Source: Planctomycetota bacterium
GTDB taxonomy: Bacteria; Planctomycetota; Planctomycetia; Pirellulales; Pirellulaceae
Reading direction: 5' to 3'
Assembly: GCA_963204915.1 (NCBI GenBank)
Contig: CAUJHS010000030.1
Location: 1-64,000 of the forward strand
DNA: 64,000 nucleotides
Position numbers and translations under genes: made by a program. Below the pieces are notes generated by a model. It had not been told where the DNA came from. It searched no databases and worked only from the letters and a program-made list of their open reading frames with translations. Shown here piece after piece: positions 1-8,547 of this stretch (position 1 is its first letter; every line of letters begins with the position of its first letter).

Positions 1-1
1 C

Positions 2-115
2 CGCGGTCGTCGCTGGGATCGGGAGCAGGCGGAAGGCATGATGGCCTTGGCCGCCCTGCAAGACAGCGGCCTGTGGTCCACCTACTGGTCAACCCTCGAT
101 CCCGAAAGGAATTAA
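2..115 (+). CDS. C-terminal fragment of an unidentified protein
   Basis: An open frame runs from the window edge to a TAA stop and encodes the last 37 residues of a protein ending in STLDPERN. The fragment is rich in Trp, Arg and Met (WDREQ, MMALAALQDSGLWSTYW). No family is recognisable from so short a tail. About 130 bases without a gene separate it from the next coding region. That it is the end of a real gene is inferred only from the uninterrupted frame and protein-like composition. Confidence 0.4.
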   Translation, partial: RGRRWDREQAEGMMALAALQDSGLWSTYWSTLDPERN

Positions 116-248
116 GCCCGCCATAGAATCCTGCCACACACATTTTCGGGGCCTGCTTTACTCGCACGGGAAGCGACAATACCATGGCGTGCGAATTAGA
201 CGACGAACGGCTAATCGCTAAACCGAGTTTTTGGGAAGGAACAATCGC

Positions 249-821
249 ATGCGAAACTATGTTCTGGGCATTGCGTTGGCGTGGTTCATTGGCGCCAACG
301 TGGCGTCAAGCCGCGCGGCGGACGAATACACGTACGACGCCGTCCATTCTTCGGTGAGTTTTAAGGCGCGGCATCTCGACATCAGTTGGATTCATGGCCG
401 GTTTAACGTGGTCGAAGGCAAATTTTCGCTCGACCGAGAGGATCCGACGCAGTCCAAGTTTGAACTGACGATCCAGGCCGACAGCATTGATACGGCTAAC
501 GCCGCACGCGATGAGCATCTCCGCCAACCCGATTATTTTGACACCAAGCAGTTCCCCACCATCGAGTTCAAGAGCACAAGCGTTAAACCCATTGAAGGAG
601 GCTATGAGGTGACGGGAAACTTCGCGATGCACGGTAAGACGAAAAAGATCACCTTTCCACTTATGGGCGGGAAAGAAATTGAGTTTAAGGGAACGAAGCG
701 AGTCGGTTTTTCCACCGAACTCTCACTCCTCCGGAGCGATTTCGGATTTGACAAAAACAACATTGGGTTGATTGGTGACGAAGCACGAATCCTGATCGAC
801 TGCGAAGGCATGCGAAAATAG
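249..821 (+). CDS. YceI family periplasmic lipid-binding protein
   Basis: This 190-residue protein has an N-terminal signal peptide (MRNYVLGIALAWFIGANVASSRAA) followed by a full-length YceI beta-barrel. Family features include YDAVHSSVSFKARHL at the start of the barrel, an FDTKQFPTIEFKST strand near residue 105 and GNFAMHGKTKKITFP after it. YceI proteins are lipocalin-like and bind isoprenoid or polyprenoid lipids in the periplasm; the ligand here is unknown. The ATG at 249 is preferred because GGAAGGA lies eight bases upstream. A TTG at 231 is in frame but overlaps that ribosome-binding site. The next gene begins three bases after the stop, so the two are probably co-transcribed. Confidence 0.9.
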   Translation: MRNYVLGIALAWFIGANVASSRAADEYTYDAVHSSVSFKARHLDISWIHGRFNVVEGKFSLDREDPTQSKFELTIQADSIDTANAARDEHLRQPDYFDTKQFPTIEFKSTSVKPIEGGYEVTGNFAMHGKTKKITFPLMGGKEIEFKGTKRVGFSTELSLLRSDFGFDKNNIGLIGDEARILIDCEGMRK

Positions 822-824
822 CGA

Positions 825-1718
825 ATGCCTGAACCGCTGCTGTACGGAAAGGCGATGATTGCCGCCGCTCTCGCCAGCGCGGCTTGCACGCTGATACTGC
901 TCGGAAGACGCCGACCTCAAAGCGCCGCCAGATGCAACCTGGCGGGCGCGTTGGGCATGGGCTTTGGACTGACGCTGGGTTATTACTTCTTGAACGTTCG
1001 ACCGGCTTGGCCTCCCGCCACCGGTCTCGACCGGTTTCTGGTCGTTGTCTTGCCCTTCGTGTTGGGAATCGAGTCGCTTGGAGGCGCTCCATTGGCTCCG
1101 CCTTGGTTAGCGCGCCTGTTGCGCATCAGTTTGTGCGCGGCAATCGGCTCGATACTCTTACACAATTCGGTCTATGTCAGCGGGACGCGCCGCGAATGGT
1201 CCCGTGCTGAAGCTGTGCTCACTCTGACCGTTTGCGGAGTAATGCTAGCTGTCCTCTGGATGCTGGTCATTAGGTTGTCCCGGCGGTCGCCGGGCGTTTC
1301 CCTGCCGCTCACTCTGGCAATGTCGATTCAAACCGCCGGAGCAGTCATCATGTTGGGAGGCTATCTCCAGGGTGGGGCGGCGGCATTTCCCTTGACGGCC
1401 GCCCTCGTCGCGATCGGCTTGGTACTATGGCGCTGTGGAGAACTCTCCCGGGCGCCATCGTTCTTGAGTGTGGGAGTGGTCGGTCTCTTTTCCTTGTTGT
1501 TCATCGGGCGGTATTTTGGCAATCTTTCGACCATCAGTGCTTTAGCCATCCTCCTTGCCCCGCTCTTGAGTTGGGTGACGGAAAGCCCCTGGTTTCGACG
1601 ACAAAAGCCTTGGGTCTTCGAGACGCTCCGATTCGCAGTTACGGCAACTCCACTCGTCATTGTGCTGATTTTCGCTAAGCTGGAGTTTGACCGAAAACTG
1701 GGGCCACTGCTCCTCTAA
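825..1718 (+). CDS. Polytopic membrane protein of unknown function
   Basis: This 297-residue protein is almost entirely hydrophobic, with roughly eight to ten predicted membrane segments. Examples are MIAAALASAACTLILLG at the start, AVLTLTVCGVMLAVLWMLVI near residue 140 and FAVTATPLVIVLIFAKLEF at the end. The short loops are Arg-rich (GRRRPQ, RLSRRS), as expected for cytoplasmic loops. No transporter or enzyme motif is recognisable. It starts three bases after the YceI gene, so its role may be tied to envelope lipid handling, but that is inference from position alone. Confidence 0.7.
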   Translation: MPEPLLYGKAMIAAALASAACTLILLGRRRPQSAARCNLAGALGMGFGLTLGYYFLNVRPAWPPATGLDRFLVVVLPFVLGIESLGGAPLAPPWLARLLRISLCAAIGSILLHNSVYVSGTRREWSRAEAVLTLTVCGVMLAVLWMLVIRLSRRSPGVSLPLTLAMSIQTAGAVIMLGGYLQGGAAAFPLTAALVAIGLVLWRCGELSRAPSFLSVGVVGLFSLLFIGRYFGNLSTISALAILLAPLLSWVTESPWFRRQKPWVFETLRFAVTATPLVIVLIFAKLEFDRKLGPLLL

Positions 1719-1765
1719 ACCGCCGCGTTTACGACTTCCTCCGTGGCAATGAGTTTACCTTCCAC

Positions 1766-1787
1766 CTACAACTTCATCCTGTTGTAG
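1766..1787. repeat. Small hairpin between convergent genes
   Basis: CTACAAC and GTTGTAG form a 7-bp stem around an 8-base loop in the gap between the convergent membrane-protein and YCII genes. It has no U-run on either strand, so it is at best a weak transcript-end structure. Confidence 0.3.
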
Positions 1788-1897
1788 CGACCCACGGCGC
1801 TCAGCCTGCCGACGCTCGTTGTCGTAATCTCTCAGGGTTAACCAGCCCGTACTCGCTGCGGGCGATTCGACGACGCAGCCAAGTTTTGGTCAGGATT

Positions 1898-2254
1898 CTA
1901 AAGTTCTGGTAAGCCAGGCGCCTCCATCAGGGGACGAATCTCCGCCACGCCTCGCCTTGCACCGGGAATTTGAGCGGCGATGGCGATCGCTTCGTTGAGA
2001 TCGGCCACATCAATTAGAAAATAGCCGCCCAATTGCTCTTTGGTCTCGGCAAACGGGCCGTCGGTTATCAGAGGTTGTCCATCGCGAACGCGCACGCAGG
2101 TCGCAGTCGAAGGCGGTTGGAGCGGCGACGCCCCGAGGTATTGCCCCCTCGCATGCAACTGGTGGCAAATCTTGACAGATTCTTGCAAAGCAACTTGATG
2201 TTCCTCGGGCGGCCAAGCTCCCTCTTCCGCGTACATAAGCAGGATGTATTTCAT
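1898..2254 (-). CDS. YCII/DGPF domain protein
   Basis: This 118-residue protein begins MKYILLMYAEEGAW and carries the family signature ITDGPFAETKEQLGGYFLID, followed by an amphipathic segment with IPGARRGVAEIRP. YCII-related DGPF proteins are small ferredoxin-like-fold proteins that typically occur in ECF42 sigma-factor regulons; their biochemical role is unsettled. It is a close paralogue of the protein at 20615-20968 but stands alone, about 15 kb from the ECF42 gene. I found no ECF42-like promoter upstream and no clear Shine-Dalgarno sequence. Confidence 0.88.
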   Translation of the reverse strand: MKYILLMYAEEGAWPPEEHQVALQESVKICHQLHARGQYLGASPLQPPSTATCVRVRDGQPLITDGPFAETKEQLGGYFLIDVADLNEAIAIAAQIPGARRGVAEIRPLMEAPGLPEL

Positions 2255-2468
2255 GATCGATTGCGCCTTCTTGGTAAACGTTGTGTGTGGCCGATATCAC
2301 CACGAGTATTGGTAAGACCGGTAACAATGCCGTAATTCGCAACCGTGCGATCGTAAGCACGGTCGGCGCGCCTGTGCAATGGATGCGGTATCGAAACGCC
2401 CTTCGTTCCAACGTTCGCCCGACAAGGGTTTCAGGCATACTCAAAGGTGAATGCACCCCTCGGCCCAT

Positions 2469-4619
2469 TCAATGCTGAGGCGGCTTTGTCTCGACAGCTA
2501 AACAGGCGCGCCGCAGGTATTCGGCGTATTCCCATGCGCCCGAACCGCCAGTTTGACGTGTCACAATAAGGTCAAGACTTGGAACAAACGCAATCAACTG
2601 GCCGCCGGAACCCGGTTTGTAACGCGCGTCTTCGGGAATACCCGCGCCGCTAGGCGTATTGTTCTCACCGGTCAACTGTGCGGGCAACTCCCAAGCGTGT
2701 GAGAACGTTGCTGCGGGAATTTTAAAACGAAGTTCCGACGTCAGAACCTTGTGCGTGGGCGCCGCAGTTTCCCGAACGAACCATGCCGGTATGACTTGAT
2801 GTTGTTCCCAACGGCCGCCGTGCAGCATGCAATAGGCGATTCGCGCCAGATCGCGAGCCGGCATGCCCATACCGTGCGAAGGGCGTCGGCTTGTCCCATC
2901 GACATTTTCGTAATACTGAAACCACCAGGGTTCGCAACCCAGCGGCGCGAACAAGGATTCGATAGCGAATTCGTCGTAGGGCTTGCCCGTCACGTTTTCA
3001 CAAACCAGCGCGGCGTGACACAAGGCATGCGTCGAATAACCGCAAGCGGTACCGGGAGCAAAGGCCAGTTTCGCCGTTCGCGGATCACCACTGTGGCCCA
3101 AGATGTATTCCCAGGAGCCATCGTTTGGCGCACCCGTCGCTTCGGGGCAGATTCCTGAAGTGTGGTTGAGAAGTTGCTTGACCGTAATTTGCGCCTTGCG
3201 CGGATCGCTCAGCGGATGGGCCTGGGGAATGAAAGCGAACGCGAGATCATCGAACGACATCCGTTTGGGTGTTTTGCCCGCGCGGCTTTGTTCCGAGGCG
3301 ATGGCCAACACCGTGGCGCAAATCGCTTTGGAGACGGAAGCGACTCGCCGCGCGTCAGTCTTCGCGCTATTGCCACGTTCGACTTCCAGCACGATGTAGC
3401 CATTGCGGATCACCACCGCAGCAAAATCGCGATTGTCGCTGCGCAGCAGCCAGTCTTTCAGATCGTCAAGGCGTGCAGGGTCCATTCCTGTGAGCGTGCG
3501 AATTGCGTCAGCATCATCGAGTTTACGCCATCCGCCCTTGGACTCGGACGGTGGAAAGTAGATCGCACTGTCACGAGTTGTCGTCAGCCGGCGCAGCGTG
3601 GTGTAGACGTCGTGGTCGTCCGCCGCACCGCGAAAGGTAAAGGGATAGTGTTGATTCACTTTCACATGCATGAAACCCCAGGAACAGCCTTGTTTTACAC
3701 ATGCCTCCGCAGCTTGAGCGCCAAGACGGCCAACTTTGTCATCTTCGTTACACAAAACCGGCTTACCGTACTGCTTTAGCACCGCCATTCGCTGGGGAAT
3801 CTCGTCCACATTCGTGCTGTTCCAATGCGGCATGAGAAAGTCAACGGCGGTGGTTAATTCTGGGTCGATGCGTCCGTCGCCGAGTGAGCTTGTCGAAACG
3901 AGCAGTCGAGGCGACGTCTTTTTCACAAGCTGAATCAGGTCTACCTGCCCGCTGGCCGTCTTTAGAATGCGATGGTTGAAGCCGCCATGACCGTATTCGT
4001 TAGCGATTTCCAAAACGACGTTGGTAAACCCGCTGTTTTCGATCCAATTCGCCGTGTTCACCACCGCATCGCGTACGGCCTGCTCATCTTTAAGGATCTG
4101 ATCTTGACGCTGGTAAAAACAACCCAAAATCACGACCGTTCCATGCATATCGCACGCTTCGATGACACGACGAACACGCGCCAAGTACGACGCACGCAGG
4201 GTTCCGTCGGCACGGAACGCCGAGTTCACCGCCCCTTCGTAGCCAGGGTCGCCGCCCTGCAAATTTAGCGTGAACGCGCGCACGCCGTGCGCAACATATT
4301 GGGGAATCTGGTCGATGAACTCCTGAGTGTTCGCATCGGCGTCGAAATCCGGACGCGTAACGTCTTCGAACACCGAATTGACCATTCGCACGTTCATCAA
4401 CAGCCCTTCGGCCGGCGTGCCGGGGTAGGTCACACGGTCGTTAATACGCCAGCTTCCGTTGGCAAGGGAAACGCGCGTTAAGGGTGGTTTCTGGGTGGAG
4501 CCGGAGTTCGCGCTGGGGTCCTGAGCGCATGCGTGCTCACGTCCGTCCAAATTCGATAACAAACGCAGGGCCACGACAACGGCGAAGGCAAGTTTCGTCG
4601 TTAGTACGGTATGGTTCAT
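2469..4619 (-). CDS. Secreted fusion: clan GH-A-like barrel plus beta-lactamase-family serine hydrolase
   Basis: The 716-residue protein starts with a signal-type hydrophobic segment. Residues of about 50-330 look like a cellulase/GH-A TIM barrel: VLEIANEYG supplies an Asn-Glu acid/base pair, and PVLCNEDDK could supply the second Glu. Residues of about 380-710 resemble the beta-lactamase/PBP4 family of serine hydrolases, with SVSK (SxxK) near residue 430, a Tyr motif GYSTH near 525 and a C-terminal GSGGQ segment. AGGAG lies nine bases before the ATG. The substrate is unknown. The fusion suggests coupled removal of an ester or peptide from a glycan. The second-motif residue (YST in place of YxN) is unusual, so activity should not be assumed. 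Confidence 0.75.
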   Translation of the reverse strand: MNHTVLTTKLAFAVVVALRLLSNLDGREHACAQDPSANSGSTQKPPLTRVSLANGSWRINDRVTYPGTPAEGLLMNVRMVNSVFEDVTRPDFDADANTQEFIDQIPQYVAHGVRAFTLNLQGGDPGYEGAVNSAFRADGTLRASYLARVRRVIEACDMHGTVVILGCFYQRQDQILKDEQAVRDAVVNTANWIENSGFTNVVLEIANEYGHGGFNHRILKTASGQVDLIQLVKKTSPRLLVSTSSLGDGRIDPELTTAVDFLMPHWNSTNVDEIPQRMAVLKQYGKPVLCNEDDKVGRLGAQAAEACVKQGCSWGFMHVKVNQHYPFTFRGAADDHDVYTTLRRLTTTRDSAIYFPPSESKGGWRKLDDADAIRTLTGMDPARLDDLKDWLLRSDNRDFAAVVIRNGYIVLEVERGNSAKTDARRVASVSKAICATVLAIASEQSRAGKTPKRMSFDDLAFAFIPQAHPLSDPRKAQITVKQLLNHTSGICPEATGAPNDGSWEYILGHSGDPRTAKLAFAPGTACGYSTHALCHAALVCENVTGKPYDEFAIESLFAPLGCEPWWFQYYENVDGTSRRPSHGMGMPARDLARIAYCMLHGGRWEQHQVIPAWFVRETAAPTHKVLTSELRFKIPAATFSHAWELPAQLTGENNTPSGAGIPEDARYKPGSGGQLIAFVPSLDLIVTRQTGGSGAWEYAEYLRRACLAVETKPPQH

Positions 4620-4800
4620 AGGCGGCTACTCCTGGCGCTTGCATGGGGATGATTAGGTCGCCGGCCAAGGGCGTACTGCGTTTGTGAGACAAGAGGATGT
4701 AACGAAAAGCATCGCTTGTGGCGCCTCATGGCTTGAGCGATGATAGGACCTTCTTTGGGTAAGAGAAAGCCGTTGTTCCTAATTTGCAATGGAACTCGAC

Positions 4801-6363
4801 ATGATTTCCAACCGACAGTTTAGCGTCCTGATTTTAACCCTTGAGTTGGCGGTGAGGTGTAGCCTTGGCGTTGCCGACGAGTTTCGACTTGAAGGGGCAG
4901 GATCGCAAACGTTTCTTCAGAATGGAGTCACCGCGCATCGGGGAAACTCCGGTGAATATCCAGAGAACACCATGCCTGCCTTCGAAAGCGCCCTGGCGCA
5001 AGGCGCCGACTGGATCGAGCTCGACCTCTTTCGTTCAAAAGATGGCAAGCTGGTGGTAATTCACGATGCGACCACAGAACGAACCGGCGAAATAAATCTT
5101 CGGGTCACTGACTCGACGTATGACGAGTTGTGCAAACTCGACGTCGCGGCGGCATTTCGGCGACGAACGGGCAAGTCCATCCAAGAATGCCCGCCGCAAA
5201 ACATTCCGTTGCTCGACGATGTATTGTCGCTCGTGATGCAGCAGCATCGCACGCGAGTTTCGATACAGCCGAAAATGGACTGTGTCTCGGAAGCGGTAAC
5301 GTTGGTCAGAACGATGCACGCGGAACCTTGGGTTGGCTTTAATGACGGCGACTTGAGCCTCATGGCGAAGGTAAAACAACTGGCTCCTGAATTTCCTGTT
5401 TTCTGGGATCGCGGCGCTAACACGGCAATGGATGACGATCTACGCATCGCCGCGCAACACCGTTTCACAGCGCTGGTCCTTCACCATCGCGGCGTCACGC
5501 GCGACAAGGTGCAAAAGATTAAAGCGGCCGGGTTCGAGGTGGGGGCATGGACCGTGAATGACCGCGAGGAAATGAAAACGTTGCTCGATGCTGGCGTTGA
5601 ACGAATCTATACCGACTACCCGCAAATACTGTTGGCGCTGAAGCGCGAAAGGCAGTCTGACCAGGTCACTTGCGAAGGCGCCTATCCCCATCATTTGCAG
5701 GGGGTATGCGTCGATGATGCCGCAATCTTCTGGAGCTTCACGACGACACTCGTGAAGACCGATCTGCATGGCCGGGTGCTCAAAAAGATTCCCGTGGCCA
5801 ACCACCATGGCGATCTGTGTCATCACGACGGTCGCATTTACGTGGCGGTGAATCTCGGCAAATTCAACGATCCGCAGGGAAATGCGGACTCCTGGGTTTA
5901 CGTGTACGACGCAGACACGCTGAACAAGTTGAGCCAGCACGCGACGCAAGAAGTCCTTCATGGCGCCGGCGGCATTGGTTTTAGGAACGGCCGCTTTTAC
6001 GTTGTTGGCGGATTGCCTGATGGAGTTGAAGAAAACTACGTTTACGAATACGACGACAAGTTCAACTTTCTGACGCGGCGCCAAATCAAGAGCGGAAACA
6101 CGAAAATGGGAATCCAAACGGCGACCTTTGCCGACGATCGTTGGTGGTTCGGCTGTTATGGCGAGCCGAAGATTCTCTTGGTAACCGACGCAAACTTCCA
6201 AATGCTGGGCCGCTACGAGTTTGACTGCTCGCTCGGGATCGCAGGATTACCTAACGGTGGACTACTCGCGGCCAGCGGGCGATGCTCGAAGGAACAAGGT
6301 TGCACGGGCCAGGTTCGCAAGGTCATTCCTGACGATCAACTGGGCTTGCGGTACACGGACTAA
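4801..6363 (+). CDS. Secreted glycerophosphodiester phosphodiesterase with propeller-like C-terminal domain
   Basis: The 520-residue protein has a signal peptide and then a GDPD barrel. It shows AHRGNSGEYPENTMPAF, WIELDLFRSKDGKLVVIHD (Glu/Asp metal ligands and catalytic His) and a C-terminal barrel strand VGAWTVNDREEM. GDPD enzymes hydrolyse deacylated glycerophospholipids to glycerol-3-phosphate and an alcohol. From about residue 290 there is a second region of about 230 residues with repeated short strands and Trp/Tyr-Gly patterns (GVCVDDAAIFWSF, YVYDADTLNKL, WWFGCYGEPK), typical of beta-propellers. The ATG at 4801 has GGAA six bases upstream and is preferred to the ATG at 4789. Calcium-dependent phosphodiesterase activity is expected from the family. 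Confidence 0.85.
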   Translation: MISNRQFSVLILTLELAVRCSLGVADEFRLEGAGSQTFLQNGVTAHRGNSGEYPENTMPAFESALAQGADWIELDLFRSKDGKLVVIHDATTERTGEINLRVTDSTYDELCKLDVAAAFRRRTGKSIQECPPQNIPLLDDVLSLVMQQHRTRVSIQPKMDCVSEAVTLVRTMHAEPWVGFNDGDLSLMAKVKQLAPEFPVFWDRGANTAMDDDLRIAAQHRFTALVLHHRGVTRDKVQKIKAAGFEVGAWTVNDREEMKTLLDAGVERIYTDYPQILLALKRERQSDQVTCEGAYPHHLQGVCVDDAAIFWSFTTTLVKTDLHGRVLKKIPVANHHGDLCHHDGRIYVAVNLGKFNDPQGNADSWVYVYDADTLNKLSQHATQEVLHGAGGIGFRNGRFYVVGGLPDGVEENYVYEYDDKFNFLTRRQIKSGNTKMGIQTATFADDRWWFGCYGEPKILLVTDANFQMLGRYEFDCSLGIAGLPNGGLLAASGRCSKEQGCTGQVRKVIPDDQLGLRYTD

Positions 6364-6912
6364 GTCGGGGCAGTTTGCCGATTGCCGCAACGTTTCCGCC
6401 GCGTGATCAGCATGCCAAGGGAACATCGGAAGAAGCAATCCATCAAAACATCACCGGAGGCGGTCCAACTCGAATACGATCCACGGTGCGTTGCGCCAGA
6501 TCGCGAAAAGAGAAACCACGGCGATGTTCGTGCCGGTTTCGTCGAACACGTGCAGTCCATCTTCAAGCACTCGCGATCAGCGCGCCACACCAGGGTCGCC
6601 GGACCGCGGCAAGGTAGACTCTTCGAATAGGGCTTGCAGGATTGATTACAAGTTCACGGGAACTTCCTACCGCGTAAATTGGAAGTTCGGCGTAGCGGCA
6701 ACTCGTTATCCCGGAGTTCGAACGAGCGAGATCACGGAGCAGCGGCCAAGAGAAGCTTTGCGAAGACGCGAGCCATTCGGTCGAGTACAATCGGGCAAAC
6801 GCTTTGCCTTTGGCGCCGTGTGGTTCAGCAACAACCGCTTCGTGGAAACAGGCGCTGGGGCGCCGTGACGGGTTAAGTAGGAAATCTCCGTAACTTCGAG
6901 GAACGCGAACTA
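6364..6912. other. Intergenic stretch with a possible gene remnant
   Basis: About 550 bases separate the phosphodiesterase and the first sulfatase. Forward frames are Arg-rich and look like antisense of coding DNA. No long frame has a credible start. The minus strand carries a short protein-like frame, listed separately. GAGGAAC at the right end is the ribosome-binding site of the sulfatase at 6913. Confidence 0.5.
6451..6576 (-). pseudogene. Possible gene remnant (short protein-like frame)
   Basis: A 41-codon minus-strand frame without an ATG reads like the end of a real protein (VLEDGLHVFDETGTN, then IAVVSLFAIW and IVFELDRLR, then stop). It is preceded by an in-frame stop. In the next frame, just upstream, another segment reads GPATLVWRADRE, which could be the same protein before a frameshift. 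No family is recognised. Chance is a real alternative for so short a segment. Confidence 0.25.
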
Positions 6913-8547
6913 ATGACTCGTTTGCTGCTTTTGTGTTTGGCCACGCTTGGCGGTGCGGCGGCGGTGAGCGCAGGGGAGGCCAACCGTCCCAACATTTTGA
7001 TGGCGTTTGCCGATGACTGGGGCCGATACGCTAGCGCCTATGCCAAACTCGACGGCCCCGGCGGCATCCACGATGTCGTCAATACGCCCCACTTCGATCG
7101 AATTGCCGCCGAGGGGGTATTGTTTCGTAGCGCCTTTGTCTCGGCGCCAAGTTGCACGCCTTGCCGCAGCGCATTGCTTTCAGGTCAACACTTTTGGCGC
7201 ACGGGCCGCGGCGCGATTTTGCGCGGCGCGGTGTGGGACGGTTCACAACCTTCATTCGCGCTTTTGTTGGGCGAGGCGGGTTATCACATTGGCGAAACGC
7301 ACAAGGTATGGAGCCCTGGCGTCCCCGGCGATGCGCCGTTCGGCGCTGGAAAGTATGCGTATGAAAACGCGGGCCGGCGCTTCAACCAGTTTTCGCAGTA
7401 CGTCACGCAAATGGCGAAACAGGGTCAACCGATCGAGACCGCGAAACAAACGATGTACGACGAAGTTCGAAACAATTTCGACGCCTTCCTCGCAGATCGC
7501 AAGCCGGACCAACCGTTCTGCTATTGGTTTGGACCGACGAATGTGCATCGCCAATGGGTGCAAGGTTCGGGCAAGGCGTTGTGGGGCATTGACCCCGACA
7601 GCCTCAAGGGAAAGCTGCCGCCATTCCTTCCTGATGTTCCCGAAGTTCGCGAAGATCTGGCGGATTACTTGGGTGAAATCCAAGCGTTTGACGCTGCCCT
7701 GGGAGTTTTACGTCAACGGCTGGAAGAAATCGGAGAACTCGATAACACGCTGATCGTCGTGAGCGGTGACCACGGCGCTCCTGGCTTTCCGCACGGCAAA
7801 TGCAACCTGTACGACTTCGGCTCCAGCGTTTCTCTTGCCGTTCGGTGGGGAGGCGCCCCAGGGGGACGCGTCGTTGATGATCTCGTCAGCCTGACCGATT
7901 TGGCGCCCACGTTTCTCGAACTTGCCGGCGTCGCGACGCCCGAGGCAATGACAGGAAGTAGCCTGGTCCCGCTGCTTCAATCCGATAAGTCAGGCCAAAT
8001 CGACCCTTCGCGCACGGCGGTGTACATTGGCCGCGAACGCCATGTTGAGAATGCTCGCGCCGACTTCATGCCGTATCCACAACGCGCCATTCGTACGCAG
8101 GAGCACCTTTATATTATCAATTTCAAGCCCGACCGCTGGCCATTGGGCGATCCTTACCGGTTGGACGGCGACAATCCTCCCACCGCCGAAGAATTGAAGA
8201 ATGAGACACGTTGTACGCTGCCTGATGAAGATGCTGGCCCTACCAAAGCGTGGCTCGTAAGCGCGCGGAATGACCCAATGTGGAAGGCGCACTTCGAATG
8301 GGTGTATGGCAAACGCCCACGCGAAGAGTTATTCGATTTGAAAGCGGACCCGCACCAAACCAAGAACGTCGTCAACGATCCAGCGTATGCATCGATACGC
8401 TCGTCGCTAGAGAAGCAGTTGCTCGACGAACTTCAACGCACGGGGGATCCGCGTCTGGTCGACGACGGCCGGTTCTTTGAATCTCCACCGATGTCTGGCC
8501 CGGTCAACGAGCCAACCCCGGGCAAAAAGAAGGGACAACGATCATGA
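6913..8547 (+). CDS. Secreted sulfatase (N-sulfoglucosamine sulfohydrolase-like)
   Basis: The 544-residue protein has a signal peptide and an S1-type sulfatase core. Metal-binding Asp residues are in MAFADDWG. Cys81 in SCTPCRSALLSG is the residue converted to formylglycine (CxPxR). SGDHGAPGFPHGKCNLYDFG holds the second metal cluster. The pattern resembles heparan N-sulfatases more than arylsulfatases. Such enzymes remove sulfate from carbohydrates in the periplasm or outside the cell. GAGGAAC precedes the ATG. The stop overlaps the ATG of the next sulfatase (ATGA), so the two are translationally coupled. Substrate specificity cannot be read from the sequence. Confidence 0.92.
   Translation: MTRLLLLCLATLGGAAAVSAGEANRPNILMAFADDWGRYASAYAKLDGPGGIHDVVNTPHFDRIAAEGVLFRSAFVSAPSCTPCRSALLSGQHFWRTGRGAILRGAVWDGSQPSFALLLGEAGYHIGETHKVWSPGVPGDAPFGAGKYAYENAGRRFNQFSQYVTQMAKQGQPIETAKQTMYDEVRNNFDAFLADRKPDQPFCYWFGPTNVHRQWVQGSGKALWGIDPDSLKGKLPPFLPDVPEVREDLADYLGEIQAFDAALGVLRQRLEEIGELDNTLIVVSGDHGAPGFPHGKCNLYDFGSSVSLAVRWGGAPGGRVVDDLVSLTDLAPTFLELAGVATPEAMTGSSLVPLLQSDKSGQIDPSRTAVYIGRERHVENARADFMPYPQRAIRTQEHLYIINFKPDRWPLGDPYRLDGDNPPTAEELKNETRCTLPDEDAGPTKAWLVSARNDPMWKAHFEWVYGKRPREELFDLKADPHQTKNVVNDPAYASIRSSLEKQLLDELQRTGDPRLVDDGRFFESPPMSGPVNEPTPGKKKGQRS

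Noticed and set aside
1898-2254. The orphan YCII gene as part of the ECF42 regulon
   Set aside because: No TGTCGA-type motif was found upstream, so membership cannot be supported from sequence.
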